A DNA stretch of 64,000 nt, from the NCBI GenBank assembly GCA_021298355.1, contig JAJTEH010000004.1:62001-126000 (forward strand), in the 5' to 3' direction. The translations under genes and the position numbers were made by a program. Position 1 is the first letter of the stretch, and every line of letters starts with the position of its first letter. Below the pieces are notes generated by a model. It was given only the letters and a program-made list of their open reading frames with translations. It was not told the origin of the DNA and did not search any database. The DNA comes from Flammeovirgaceae bacterium. GTDB taxonomy: Bacteria; Bacteroidota; Bacteroidia; Cytophagales; Cyclobacteriaceae. Shown in pieces: positions 25,713 to 34,908 of the stretch.

Positions 25713-26498
25713 CTATAGCGGTAACGTTATCAAAAACTCGCTGCCTTTTTGTTTTTCTGTTTTAATGGTAAGGGTACCTTCTAATAACTTTGTGCGCAAG
25801 TTAATGCTGTGGAGGCCAACTCCTGTTTTTGTTTCATCAAAATTTTCTTCTTTCGGCAATTCAAATCCTTTACCGTTATCCTTTACTAACAAAACTAATG
25901 TATCCGACCACCACAGATGCAGTACAATTTCAGTTGCTTCGGCATGTTTTAAAGAATTGTTGAGTAATTCTTGTATAATTCTAAAAACCTGCACTTCTCT
26001 TTCTTTTTTAAGCGAAGTTTTTTCTCCTTCCTCTCTAAACAAAACATTTATTTTTCCACTCTGTGTAATGCGTTCAGCCATTTCCTGCAGGGTCTGGCTT
26101 AAACCAAATCTTTCTAAATTAACCGGTAATAAATCGCGGCTAATGCGCCTTATGGTTTCGATGGTTTCATCGAGCATTTGTTTGGAGTTGGCAAACAAGT
26201 TGTTTTCATTTAATTGGCTCTCGGCTGCATGTAACGTTAAGCGTATAGTAGATAACATGGCACCAACGCTATCGTGTAAATCTGTTGCTATTCTAGCTCT
26301 TTCGTTTTCTTGCGAGATAAGCGTGGCTTCTAACATTTTTTGTTGATAGGCAACTTCTAGTTTTTCTCTCTTCAGCCTTTCGTTTAACATTCTTTTTTGG
26401 TAGGCAATTACAAACACAATAATGGTAAATGCCAAAAGCAATACAATAGCTAAACCTATCAAAAAAACCAGAAAAAACTCTTTATTATAAACGTTCAC
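25713..26498 (-). CDS. NarX-like histidine kinase (HisKA_3/HATPase)
   Basis: 261 residues. One N-terminal membrane helix (FLVFLIGLAIVLLLAFTIIVFVI), a short coiled linker, HisKA_3 with H75 in ARIATDLHDSVGAML, then HATPase_c: N-box QELLNNSLKHAEA, G1 VKDNGKGFELP, and GVGLHSI. There is no extracellular sensor domain, so the signal probably comes from the 7-TM protein whose gene overlaps its start by 14 bases. It pairs with the response regulator just downstream. Confidence 0.92.
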   Translation of the reverse strand: MNVYNKEFFLVFLIGLAIVLLLAFTIIVFVIAYQKRMLNERLKREKLEVAYQQKMLEATLISQENERARIATDLHDSVGAMLSTIRLTLHAAESQLNENNLFANSKQMLDETIETIRRISRDLLPVNLERFGLSQTLQEMAERITQSGKINVLFREEGEKTSLKKEREVQVFRIIQELLNNSLKHAEATEIVLHLWWSDTLVLLVKDNGKGFELPKEENFDETKTGVGLHSINLRTKLLEGTLTIKTEKQKGSEFLITLPL

Positions 26499-27156
26499 GA
26501 GAAGTTGCTTTTATGTTTTTAACATGCAGTACCATAGAATAACTGATTAAAGCGTAAAAGATAATCGTAAATACGTTAAATAAAGACCAATACAAGATCG
26601 TGTTTTCTTTCAGCACTTCAACCAGATAACCATACGATAATGTAATAATTAAATAGCCGCTAAAGTTAAACAGAACAGCAGAGGCAACCCAAAACTCAGG
26701 CACGGTTAGTAAATTATCGGAAGGCAAATACTTTAGAAGATAACCAAAGTATAAAATGGCAAATACGTTTAAGCCAATGTAAGAGATAACCGAATAAACA
26801 GAAAACAGAACATGGTCGTTAAGGTAAACAAGTAAAAGAACCCATAATACGAAACAGGTAACATTCAGCACATAAAATAAAATTCTGGCAAACTTTGTGT
26901 TGTTTAGCTTTAAAAAAAACAAACTGATTACAAAAACAGATAGCAATTGATAAGCTTCACCAATTTGGTTAAGATATGCCCCATTCAAAAAACGAGGTAC
27001 ACTCTCCTGAAGGATATTTGCAATGGTAGAAATACCAGCTAAAGCACCTATCAATTTAAAATTACCATCTGTTGAGGAATAGTTAAATAAGAAAATAAGG
27101 AGAAGAACAAAACTACTTATGGATTGAATATAACTTAGAACATTTAAAAAAATCAT
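26485..27156 (-). CDS. Seven-helix membrane protein, likely sensor partner of the kinase
   Basis: 223 residues with about seven hydrophobic segments (for example SISSFVLLLIFLFNY, LSVFVISLFFLKL, VLNVTCFVLWVLLLVYL, NVFTIIFYALISYS) and short loops. No enzymatic motif. It sits between a small soluble protein and the histidine kinase, overlapping both genes (4 and 14 bases). By position it may sense the signal for the kinase, whose own sensor region is minimal. Family not firmly recognised. Confidence 0.7.
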   Translation of the reverse strand: MIFLNVLSYIQSISSFVLLLIFLFNYSSTDGNFKLIGALAGISTIANILQESVPRFLNGAYLNQIGEAYQLLSVFVISLFFLKLNNTKFARILFYVLNVTCFVLWVLLLVYLNDHVLFSVYSVISYIGLNVFAILYFGYLLKYLPSDNLLTVPEFWVASAVLFNFSGYLIITLSYGYLVEVLKENTILYWSLFNVFTIIFYALISYSMVLHVKNIKATSRERL

Positions 27157-27482
27157 AAGTCGTTTTCTTCAAAACAAACCGGTGGACAACGTTTACCAAA
27201 ATCGAGTAAAAATACGGGTTCAGTTGTTGTCTCTTCATTGTTTGGTAAAATGTTCTTTCCGTCTTTATCTACGCCAACCAAAATAAATTGTAATTGACCT
27301 TCATCATCAATACTATTGTATATTCTGATGCCTGCGCAACCGGGTTCATTCAGGAGTTCCTGAATAAAATTCTTATCAAAAGTTTCGGAATACAAAACTT
27401 TTGGATTGCCCTCATTTTCTTTGCGATAGCGTGCTACCCATTCGCGCGCTTGCTTTTTGGAGATTTTTCCACCTGCTGCCAT
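27153..27482 (-). CDS. Hypothetical soluble protein, first gene of the two-component operon
   Basis: 109 residues, no signal peptide. KISKKQAREWVARYRKEN at the N terminus is a charged helix; FILVGVDKDGKNIL and FLLDFGKRCPPVC suggest a small alpha/beta fold, with a Cys-Pro-Pro-Val-Cys near the C terminus that might bind metal or form a disulfide. No named family. Its stop overlaps the 7-TM gene, so it is co-translated with the signalling genes. Confidence 0.6.
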   Translation of the reverse strand: MAAGGKISKKQAREWVARYRKENEGNPKVLYSETFDKNFIQELLNEPGCAGIRIYNSIDDEGQLQFILVGVDKDGKNILPNNEETTTEPVFLLDFGKRCPPVCFEENDL

Positions 27483-27514
27483 ACGTGTATTTTTTTAGAT
27501 TTACACCAAATATA

Positions 27515-28681
27515 ATGATTAGGTTTGCTGAAAATCCAATTTTACGTATGAAGAATTCTTTTTCTTCTCCAACCATAGCCGTACATGCAGGCTCCCATGG
27601 CGACCCTCAGTTTAAAGGTGCAGCCACCCCTTTGTATCCGGCATCGGCTTATGATTACGAAGGCAGGCCAACGTTATATCCGCGCTACTACAATACGCCA
27701 AATCTGGTTGCAGCGTCAGAAAAAGTAGCAGCGCTGGAAGGTGCAGAAGCCGGACTGATGTTCAGCTCCGGAATGTCGGCAATTATAACAGGTATTTTGT
27801 CAGTTGTTAAACAAGGCGATCATGTTATCTTTCAAAGCGATTTATATGGCGGAACCTACTATTCTGTTTCAACTGAGTTACCACGCTTAGGTATAAGCAT
27901 TTCCATGGTTGATGCAAGCAATCCGCAAAATTTCGCGCAAGCCATTCGCCCAGAAACTAAATTGATTTACATCGAAACGCCCTCTAATCCAACCTTAAAA
28001 ATTACTGACATTAAAGCGGTAGCCAACATTGCAAAAGCAAAAGGAATTTTAACCATGATTGACAATACGTTTGCCTCGCCTGTCAACCAAAACCCGATTG
28101 CCCTAGGTATTGATATGGTTGCGCATAGTGGCACAAAATACATTGGCGGCCATTCCGATTTATGTTGCGGATTTTTAGTTACATCAAAATCGCTTTTGCA
28201 AAATATACTTTCTAAAGCAATAAACTACGGAGGTTCTGCCGATGCCAACACTGCATGGTTAGTAGAAAGAAGTTTGAAAACAATTGTGCTTCGTGTAAAA
28301 CAACAAAATCAAAACGCACATTGGTTGGCAGAAAAATTAGCAAGCGATAATCGTGTAAAAGCAGTGTATTATCCGGGTTTAGAAAATCATCCGCACTATG
28401 CAATTGCAAAAGCACAAATGTCCGGAGGTTTTGGTGGCATGGTAAGTTTCGAAACCAAAGAGAATGCGCATGAATTTATGAGTAGATTGAAAGTGATAAA
28501 ACGAGCGTTAAGTTTAGGTGGGGTAGAATCTACCATGTGTTCGCCTATGAAAACATCGCATTCTAAAATGACGGCCGAAGAAAGAAAAGCAATTGGCGTT
28601 GCCGATAATTTAGTTCGCTTCTCTGTTGGTATTGAAGAAGCAAAAGATTTGTGGGAAGATATTAACCAGGCTTTGGCTTAA
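27515..28681 (+). CDS. Trans-sulfuration PLP enzyme (cystathionine gamma-synthase/lyase family)
   Basis: 388 residues from the ATG at 27515 (an ATG at 27548 is also possible). Family signatures: AVHAGSHGDPQFKGAATPLY, the YxR pattern in RPTLYPRYYNTPN, GLMFSSGMSAI, YIETPSNPTLK, MIDNTFASP and the PLP-lysine motif HSGTKYIGGHSD. The C-terminal LSLGGVESTMCSP and VRFSVGIEEAKDLWEDI are also typical. It acts on sulfur amino acids (cystathionine synthesis or cleavage, or methionine gamma-lyase); which one cannot be decided. Divergent from the 109-aa gene with 32 bases between. Confidence 0.88.
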   Translation: MIRFAENPILRMKNSFSSPTIAVHAGSHGDPQFKGAATPLYPASAYDYEGRPTLYPRYYNTPNLVAASEKVAALEGAEAGLMFSSGMSAIITGILSVVKQGDHVIFQSDLYGGTYYSVSTELPRLGISISMVDASNPQNFAQAIRPETKLIYIETPSNPTLKITDIKAVANIAKAKGILTMIDNTFASPVNQNPIALGIDMVAHSGTKYIGGHSDLCCGFLVTSKSLLQNILSKAINYGGSADANTAWLVERSLKTIVLRVKQQNQNAHWLAEKLASDNRVKAVYYPGLENHPHYAIAKAQMSGGFGGMVSFETKENAHEFMSRLKVIKRALSLGGVESTMCSPMKTSHSKMTAEERKAIGVADNLVRFSVGIEEAKDLWEDINQALA

Positions 28682-29196
28682 TCTTCTACTTCAACAATCA
28701 TTTCTATTTCAACAGCAAAACCAAGTGGTAGTGCGTGCATGCCTACAGCTGAACGTGCGTGTTTGCCTTTCTCTCCAAAAACTAAAACCATTACATCGCT
28801 AAAGCCATTCATTACCTGAGGCTGCTCGGTAAATTGCTCGGTGCAATTAACCATGCCTAAAACTTTTACAATGCGTTTTACTTTATTCAAATCGCCAATC
28901 TCGGCATGAAGCGTTGATAACAAAGAAATAGCAGTAAGTTTGGCAGCGTCTGCTCCTTGTGCAGTTGTTAGGTCTCGTCCTACTTTTCCTAAAACATAAG
29001 TGCCATCTGGTTTAGCAGGACCATGCCCGGCCAGAAAAATTAAATTACCACTGCGAACGGCTTTAACATAATTGGCTACCGGTTTACCGGGCGCTGTTAA
29101 AGTTATGTTAGCTTCTTTTAATTTTTGATAGACATCTTGCGACCAGCCAACTTGCGCGACTAAAATAAATAGGAAAAGAATTACATTTCTTGCCAT
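28678..29196 (-). CDS. Exported RidA/YjgF-like protein
   Basis: 172 residues. A signal peptide (MARNVILFLFILVAQVGWSQ) precedes a RidA-type domain: VRSGNLIFLAGHGP, LGKVGRDLTTAQGADAAKLTAI and HARSAVGMHALPLGFAVEIEMI, with the Arg that binds the substrate carboxylate in RidA. Cytosolic RidA hydrolyses reactive enamines; a secreted version must have a different setting. Convergent with the trans-sulfuration gene (4-base overlap of the ends). Confidence 0.82.
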   Translation of the reverse strand: MARNVILFLFILVAQVGWSQDVYQKLKEANITLTAPGKPVANYVKAVRSGNLIFLAGHGPAKPDGTYVLGKVGRDLTTAQGADAAKLTAISLLSTLHAEIGDLNKVKRIVKVLGMVNCTEQFTEQPQVMNGFSDVMVLVFGEKGKHARSAVGMHALPLGFAVEIEMIVEVED

Positions 29197-29242
29197 AGGG
29201 TTGACAAAGCTTTAGTTTACTTTGTTTGAAAGTAAACAAATT

Positions 29243-29815
29243 ATGGCTGATAAAGAAAAAGTACGTTGCGGCTGGTGTCTGAAGTTTCAACAATACATCG
29301 ATTACCACGATACCGAATGGGGCGTACCGGTGCATAACGACCAAACACACTTCGAATTTTTAATTTTAGAAGGCGCACAAGCCGGCTTAAGTTGGAGCAC
29401 CATTCTTAAAAAAAGAGAAGGGTATAGAAAGGCTTTTGCCAATTTCGATCCGCAAAAAGTGGCCAGGTTTACAGAAACCAAATTGGAAAAGATTTTGCAA
29501 AACCCTGATATTGTACGCAACCGATTAAAAGTATACGCAACCGTTAACAATGCCAAGCAGTTTTTGAAGGTTCAAAGAGAATTTGGTTCTTTCGATGCTT
29601 ACATCTGGAGTTTTGTTAATCATAAACCAATTGTTAACAAATGGAAATCGCTAAAAGAAATTCCGGCAACCACAAAAGAATCGGATGCGTTGAGTAAAGA
29701 TTTAATAAAGCGCGGATTTAAATTTGTTGGCAGCACCGTAATGTACGCACACATGCAAGCGTGCGGATTAGTGAATGACCATTTAGTTGAGTGTTATAGA
29801 TATAAACAAGTTTAA
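29243..29815 (+). CDS. tag: DNA-3-methyladenine glycosylase I
   Basis: 190 residues from the ATG at 29243 (an in-frame TTG at 29222 is less likely). RCGWCLKFQQYIDYHDTEWG is the Tag N terminus; FEFLILEGAQAGLSW and the C-terminal KFVGSTVMYAHMQA with NDHLVECY complete the family, including Cys/His residues for the zinc snap. It removes 3-methyladenine from DNA in base excision repair. The next gene starts seven bases after its stop. Confidence 0.92.
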   Translation: MADKEKVRCGWCLKFQQYIDYHDTEWGVPVHNDQTHFEFLILEGAQAGLSWSTILKKREGYRKAFANFDPQKVARFTETKLEKILQNPDIVRNRLKVYATVNNAKQFLKVQREFGSFDAYIWSFVNHKPIVNKWKSLKEIPATTKESDALSKDLIKRGFKFVGSTVMYAHMQACGLVNDHLVECYRYKQV

Positions 29816-29821
29816 TTTTTT

Positions 29822-30226
29822 ATGAATAGAATGTTTGAATCGTTAAGGGAAAAACCAAAATCTATTTTTTTAGTAGATGCTGTTGGCGCATTTGCTTCGT
29901 TACTTTCTTTGTTAATTTTTATTTTTTTAACAGATGAATTAGATGCAATACCAACGCGAATAAAAGTTGGATTATCTATATTGATTTGTGTTTTTATTGG
30001 ATGCGGAATGGCATTTTATTTTTTAGCTAAATCAATCCCCACGTTTCTGCGTATTGTTATTACTTATAATATTTTGTATGCAGGAATTTCTTTCATTTTG
30101 CTATTAATCTATTTTGATGAGATTAAATGGATTGGAAAATCCTATCTCATAATCGAAATTCTAATTCTGATTGGCGTAGTAGTATTCGAAAGATATTTTC
30201 TTTCATTTCTTAAACAAAAAAGCTAA
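29822..30226 (+). CDS. Small membrane protein, four helices
   Basis: 134 residues. Four hydrophobic segments are seen (LVDAVGAFASLLSLLIFIFL, VGLSILICVFIGCGMAFYFL, ILYAGISFILLLIYF, LIIEILILIGVVVF). No motif. It follows tag closely and ends convergent with the Crp/Fnr gene, overlapping by 4 bases. Function unknown. Confidence 0.65.
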   Translation: MNRMFESLREKPKSIFLVDAVGAFASLLSLLIFIFLTDELDAIPTRIKVGLSILICVFIGCGMAFYFLAKSIPTFLRIVITYNILYAGISFILLLIYFDEIKWIGKSYLIIEILILIGVVVFERYFLSFLKQKS

Positions 30227-30813
30227 GCACTTTTTCCGGTAGCTAATCGCTTACGAATACGGCTAAGCGATTCGGGCTGAATTCCCAAATAAGAAGCAAT
30301 ATATTGTAAAGGCACACGCTCCATTACTTTGGGTCTCTCTTTCATCAAGCGTAAGTATCTTTCCTCTGGAGAATTGTACAACAAGGCTTTGTTGCGTGTT
30401 ACTACAAATACTAAAATGTATTCGGCCATTTTTCTACCAAACTTCTGCCATACCGGATATTTTTCGTAGGCAGTCATTAAATCGTTGTATTGCAATTGCA
30501 GTATTTCTGCGTCTTCCATAGCAACCATGTTATCTATACTGGGCTGCCTGGAAACAAAACTCACATAATCGGCAATATAATTTCCTTCAAAAGAAAAGTT
30601 TACTGTTAAATCTTCTTCTTTAACGGTGTTGTATATTCTGAAATAACCGGAGTTGATAAAAGTAACGTGGTCGCATATTTCGCCTTCGCGTAAAATATAC
30701 TCTCCTTTCTTAATAAATCTTCTTGTTAAAATAGATTGGTGGTAACGCCACTCTTCTTCGTTAAAGGTTACAAACTGACTAACAAATTTTTTGAGCAGGG
30801 AGAACTCGTCCAT
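30223..30813 (-). CDS. Crp/Fnr-family transcription regulator
   Basis: 196 residues from the ATG at 30813; the open frame reaches 30897 but would run through the terminator of the upstream gene. The cNMP-binding fold (FIKKGEYILREGEICDHVTF, NFSFEGNYIADYVSF) lacks the strict cAMP residues. The C-terminal helix-turn-helix reads RVPLQYIASYLGIQPESLSRIR. This subgroup is abundant in Bacteroidota and its ligands are mostly unknown. Transcribed in the same direction as the receptor gene upstream but separated from it by a terminator. Confidence 0.85.
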   Translation of the reverse strand: MDEFSLLKKFVSQFVTFNEEEWRYHQSILTRRFIKKGEYILREGEICDHVTFINSGYFRIYNTVKEEDLTVNFSFEGNYIADYVSFVSRQPSIDNMVAMEDAEILQLQYNDLMTAYEKYPVWQKFGRKMAEYILVFVVTRNKALLYNSPEERYLRLMKERPKVMERVPLQYIASYLGIQPESLSRIRKRLATGKSA

Positions 30814-30825
30814 CCCCAAAAATAG

Positions 30826-30881
30826 GAAAAAACTCCTGCACCGGACCATAAATTTTATGATCCGGTGTGTAAGCCAGGAGT
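30826..30881 (-). terminator. Large hairpin terminator after the TonB receptor gene
   Basis: On the minus strand a long inner stem (CACCGGA/TCCGGTG extended by CATAAA/TTTATG with one mismatch) is enclosed by an outer 7-bp stem (ACTCCTG/CAGGAGT) with a bulge of ~7 bases on one side. A run of six T follows. It ends the receptor transcript 13 bases after the stop codon. Confidence 0.85.
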
Positions 30882-30893
30882 GTTCCGCAGGCA

Positions 30894-33305
30894 TCAAAAC
30901 GTGAACCTTACGAACGGAACGGGAAAAAATCCTTGTTGGTATTCTGTTACGATGCGGTTTGTTCTTGGATTATACGATTGCGAGAAGATATTTTGATTGT
31001 TGGTAACATTTTGCAAATCGATGGCAAGTTCTAACGTGCTCTTAGCATATTCTTTTCTATACGATATACGCAAGTCGGTTCTAAAGTATGGATCTTGTTT
31101 TTCTGAAAATGCTCTGGAATCATCCAAAATAGTTCTTCCTAATTGTTGCGAAGCGGCCAGATCAACAGGGGTTAAGTATTTACCTCCGATAGTGGTTAAA
31201 CGAATGTTGAAGACCAAATAATTTTTCTTTCTTCCTACGCGCCATTCTTTTCCGGCTAAGGCATTTACAACATACTGCGTATTAAAGGCCGAGTTGCGCC
31301 TTACCCCATCGCTACCTTTGTATTCCGAATCGAACAACGAACTGGTGATAAGAAAGTAATACCCTTTGTTGAAAAATCTTTCGATGGTTAATTCAACACC
31401 ATAATTTCTGCCACTACCATTGCTTACCAAACTGTCTTCATCCGATGGAGCAAAACTGGCACCTGTATTAATAGCTGCGAACGAAGATGGATTTCTTTCT
31501 ACCGGAATTCTATCTAGATATTGGTAATACGTTTCAGCTTTTACACGCAATACGTCAGAGATATTCCAATCGTAGGTAACAACTGCATGCTGACTTCTGG
31601 TGAAATCTAATTGAGTGTTATTTAACTGAACAGAATTATCTGGTAATTTTGTTTGTACGTAAGAGGTGTAAATGTTTTGTGCCTGATTGTGCACACCATA
31701 GCCTGCGCTAAGAGCATGTTTACCATTAAAATTGTATTGCATGTTAAAGCGAGGCTCTACCACAAACTGTTCGTTTAAAGAATAGTATTGTGCATGTAAA
31801 CCAGCGTTAATAGAGAATTTACCTGTAAAGCGGTGTTTCCAGTTGGTGTAAGCTTGGTAAAGTATTGTTTGATCTTTAGCATTTACACGGATTGTATCGC
31901 GGTTAATGTTGGCGTAAATGTCTCTGTTGTAAAGAGAAAGGTCGGTGTAGTCGATATAAAATCCTGAGGTTAAACTATTTTTAGAATTAAACTTTGTGCG
32001 CGTAAAACCGGTGAAGGATAATTTGTTTGTTGTTAGTTCACTCTCGAAACGTCTGAATTTGTTTATCACATCGTTGTTGGTGTTTCTTACTAAAGAATCG
32101 CCTGTAACACCTTCGTCTGTATAGCTATGGCCGGCTGTAAGTTTGATAAATGTTTTAGGCGAAATGTTTTTTTCGTAGCTGGCACCTGTAACGGTTGTTC
32201 TAAAACGCGGATACGTATCCTGGTTTTCGTTTCCGTATAAATCAGTGTCTTTCGTTAAATCGGCTTCGCTTCCTAATAAATCTATTTCGCTTATGCCGGC
32301 AATTCCGAAGATCGTCCACTTGCCATTTCCTTTTGTTGGCAACGAAAGTTTGTAGTTTAAATCTTGATATAAGGGTACGTTAGAACCTGTACCAAAATCA
32401 ATTCCTAAAGCATTAAATACGCCCAACGTAGAATAACGATAGTTAGCAATAAAAGATGATTTAGAGTTTTTCTTTAGCGGTCCTTCTGCACCTAACTCAA
32501 AACCACCAAAGCCAACCTGTGCGGTGTATTCATATTGTTCGTTGTTGCCTTCGCGCATTCTAATATCAAATACACCGGCTGTAGCATTTCCATATTGCGA
32601 TGGAAAAGCACTGGTGATGAAATCGGACTTATCGAGGTTGTTGTTGTTTAATATACTCACTGGCCCGCCTGTGCTAACCAATGCACCAAAGTGATTGGGG
32701 TTAGGAATATTTAACCCTTCTAATTGCCACAACATACCAATGGGCGAGTTACCACGTACCACTATATCGTTGCGCGAATCGTTACCTCCTACAACACCTG
32801 CAAAGTTAGCTGCCATACGCGAAGGGTCGCCTAATGCACCCGCATACCGTTTGGTATCATCTACATTAAAAGAACGCGCACTTACTACAGCCAGATCGTT
32901 ATTGGTAGCAGTTTTATCTTCTTTCGTGTTAGCGGTTACAACTATTTCGTTAAGTTGGTTTACTTGTTCGGTTAACGAAAAATTCAGGATCACTTCTTTA
33001 CCTGCGGTAACGATAACATTGGGTATAATTTGTTCTTCGTAGCCGATATAACTTACCTTTAAAGTTTGCCTGCCCAGGGGCACATTGCTAATGCGGTAAA
33101 AGCCATCAACATCGGTGGCACTGCCCAACAGTGTTTCGGTACCAAGTACGGTAATGTTTACACCAATAAGCGGAGTTTTGGTTACTTCATCCAACACCCT
33201 ACCGCGTACGGTTTGTGTACTCTGTGCATAGCTAAATGTTGCCAGCAACAGTAAAAAGTTAAACAGAATTAAACTTTTTTTGTGTTTTTTAATTTGTGTG
33301 TTCAT
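30894..33305 (-). CDS. TonB-dependent receptor with carboxypeptidase-regulatory-like domain
   Basis: 803 residues from the ATG at 33305, which gives a signal peptide (LILFNFLLLLATFSYAQ). Residues ~25-110 are a CarboxypepD_reg-like domain (VRGRVLDEVTKTPLIGVNITV...GFYRISNVPLG). The plug region has NSPIGMLWQLEGLNIPNPNH, and the rest is a beta-barrel ending in FFPVPFVRFTF. It imports an unknown substrate across the outer membrane using TonB. No SusD gene is beside it. A terminator separates it from the Crp/Fnr gene. Confidence 0.9.
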   Translation of the reverse strand: MNTQIKKHKKSLILFNFLLLLATFSYAQSTQTVRGRVLDEVTKTPLIGVNITVLGTETLLGSATDVDGFYRISNVPLGRQTLKVSYIGYEEQIIPNVIVTAGKEVILNFSLTEQVNQLNEIVVTANTKEDKTATNNDLAVVSARSFNVDDTKRYAGALGDPSRMAANFAGVVGGNDSRNDIVVRGNSPIGMLWQLEGLNIPNPNHFGALVSTGGPVSILNNNNLDKSDFITSAFPSQYGNATAGVFDIRMREGNNEQYEYTAQVGFGGFELGAEGPLKKNSKSSFIANYRYSTLGVFNALGIDFGTGSNVPLYQDLNYKLSLPTKGNGKWTIFGIAGISEIDLLGSEADLTKDTDLYGNENQDTYPRFRTTVTGASYEKNISPKTFIKLTAGHSYTDEGVTGDSLVRNTNNDVINKFRRFESELTTNKLSFTGFTRTKFNSKNSLTSGFYIDYTDLSLYNRDIYANINRDTIRVNAKDQTILYQAYTNWKHRFTGKFSINAGLHAQYYSLNEQFVVEPRFNMQYNFNGKHALSAGYGVHNQAQNIYTSYVQTKLPDNSVQLNNTQLDFTRSQHAVVTYDWNISDVLRVKAETYYQYLDRIPVERNPSSFAAINTGASFAPSDEDSLVSNGSGRNYGVELTIERFFNKGYYFLITSSLFDSEYKGSDGVRRNSAFNTQYVVNALAGKEWRVGRKKNYLVFNIRLTTIGGKYLTPVDLAASQQLGRTILDDSRAFSEKQDPYFRTDLRISYRKEYAKSTLELAIDLQNVTNNQNIFSQSYNPRTNRIVTEYQQGFFPVPFVRFTF

Positions 33306-33475
33306 GGTTCGTTGTTTTGATGGTACAAAGGTGAACACGGCCTTTGTGTTAATACCTTGATTTGAGTTATACAAAAAGTAAATACCAATTGATTTGGGTC
33401 AAGAAAATTAAGGGATAGAGTTTCGAACCTGTAGAATAAAGTATAATTTTAAGCATACAAAACCGTTTCAGCTAT

Positions 33476-34891
33476 ATGGAAAGTGTTAATAAGTTCTTCA
33501 GAAAATCGGTAGTGGTAACACTCGTATTGTCTTTGTTCGCATTAAATGCCTGCGATAACGATTCAGAATTATCAGGAGATGCAGCCATAAATAAATGGAT
33601 TTATGATAATATGAAATATTATTATTTATGGACAGACGAAATTCCAACGAGTACAAATCAAAACCTGCTACCCGAGCAATATTTCGAAAGTTTGTTATCT
33701 GATAAAGATAGATTTTCTTGGATACAAGAAGATTACGAGGATTTATTGAAATCATTACAAGGTGTTAATAAGGAGGCAGGATTCGAATTTGTTTTATACT
33801 TAGATGGCAATACTCCGGGCAACATATTAATGCAAATAGTTTACATTAAACCCAATTCTCCGGCATCTTCTACAGCATTAAAAAGAGGAGACATAATTAC
33901 CGCTATCAATGGAACAACCCTAACAGAGGGTAATTACCAAACATTGTTAGGGCAAATGAGCAACAACTTTTCTGTTACCTATCGTGCCATTAATTTAAAC
34001 ACCGAAACTTTTGGGGCAGCCACAACTTTAAATCTTGTTCCGGTGGAGTACTCCGAAAATCCGAACTATTTATCGTCTGTTATTACCATAGGCAATAAAA
34101 AAATTGGGTATTATCTCTACAACTTTTTTGCAACTGGCCCAACTTCTAACTCAAGTGAGTACAACAACCAGATGGATAATATTTTTGCAGAATTTAAAGC
34201 ACAAGGCATTACCGATTTAGTGCTCGATTTACGCTTTAATACCGGAGGCGCAGAAACAGCAACACGTAACCTGGCTAGCCTTATAGGGCGCGATGTAACA
34301 ACTAGCGATATTTTTGTTAAGCGTAAGTACAATGAAGCACTGATGAACGACTTAACGAATGACCCTGAATACGGCCCTGAATTTTTTAACACTCGCTTTA
34401 TTGCAAAAGCGCAAAACGTAGGCTCGCAGCTCGATAATTTTATCATCTTAACAAGTTCTCGTTCTGCTTCTGCCAGCGAGCTATTAATAAATGGGTTGAG
34501 ACCCTTCATGGATGTATTTCTGATTGGCGATGAAACCGTAGGTAAGAACGTGGGTTCTATTTCTATTTACCAACCAAACGACCCAAACAATACCTGGGGT
34601 ATGCAACCAATTGTTGTGCAATCTTTTAATGCCAACGATGAATCAGACTACAGCAATGGGTTTACACCCAATATTTTATTAAAGGATAATGATTTGATGT
34701 TGTATCCTTTAGGTAGCCAAAACGAGCTACTGCTAAACAGAGCTTTAGAAGTAATAGCAGGCGCGCCAACACTACCGGCTAGAAAGAAAAATACACTTTT
34801 CGAAAGAGAAGAAATAGACAATTCGCATAACTATAAGAGAGTAAAAGCGCCTATGCTGTTCGATGTGAAAAATATATCTTTGCGACCTTAG
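33476..34891 (+). CDS. S41-family C-terminal processing peptidase, lipoprotein
   Basis: 471 residues. Lipoprotein signal with lipobox LNAC. A PDZ-like domain (VYIKPNSPASSTALKRGDIITAING) is followed by the S41 core: LDLRFNTGG, the nucleophile region TSSRSASASELLINGL and GKNVGS with the likely general-base Lys. It should cleave proteins near their C termini in the periplasm or at the cell surface. The last codons and the stop lie inside a terminator stem. Confidence 0.88.
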   Translation: MESVNKFFRKSVVVTLVLSLFALNACDNDSELSGDAAINKWIYDNMKYYYLWTDEIPTSTNQNLLPEQYFESLLSDKDRFSWIQEDYEDLLKSLQGVNKEAGFEFVLYLDGNTPGNILMQIVYIKPNSPASSTALKRGDIITAINGTTLTEGNYQTLLGQMSNNFSVTYRAINLNTETFGAATTLNLVPVEYSENPNYLSSVITIGNKKIGYYLYNFFATGPTSNSSEYNNQMDNIFAEFKAQGITDLVLDLRFNTGGAETATRNLASLIGRDVTTSDIFVKRKYNEALMNDLTNDPEYGPEFFNTRFIAKAQNVGSQLDNFIILTSSRSASASELLINGLRPFMDVFLIGDETVGKNVGSISIYQPNDPNNTWGMQPIVVQSFNANDESDYSNGFTPNILLKDNDLMLYPLGSQNELLLNRALEVIAGAPTLPARKKNTLFEREEIDNSHNYKRVKAPMLFDVKNISLRP

Positions 34892-34907
34892 TCGCAAAGA
34901 TTTTTTT
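34876..34907 (+). terminator. Intrinsic terminator overlapping a stop codon
   Basis: An 11-bp perfect stem (34876-34886 with 34891-34901, loop CTTA) runs into seven T residues. The TAG stop of the S41 gene (34889-34891) lies in the loop and stem. The next gene's ATG is at 34909, two bases after the last T. Confidence 0.88.
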
Positions 34908-34908
34908 C

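Noticed and set aside
27483-27514. SAM riboswitch ahead of the trans-sulfuration gene
   Set aside because: Only 32 bases separate the divergent starts, too short for a riboswitch.
30814-30897. N-terminal extension of the Crp/Fnr regulator
   Set aside because: The extension would be encoded by the terminator hairpin of the upstream receptor gene.
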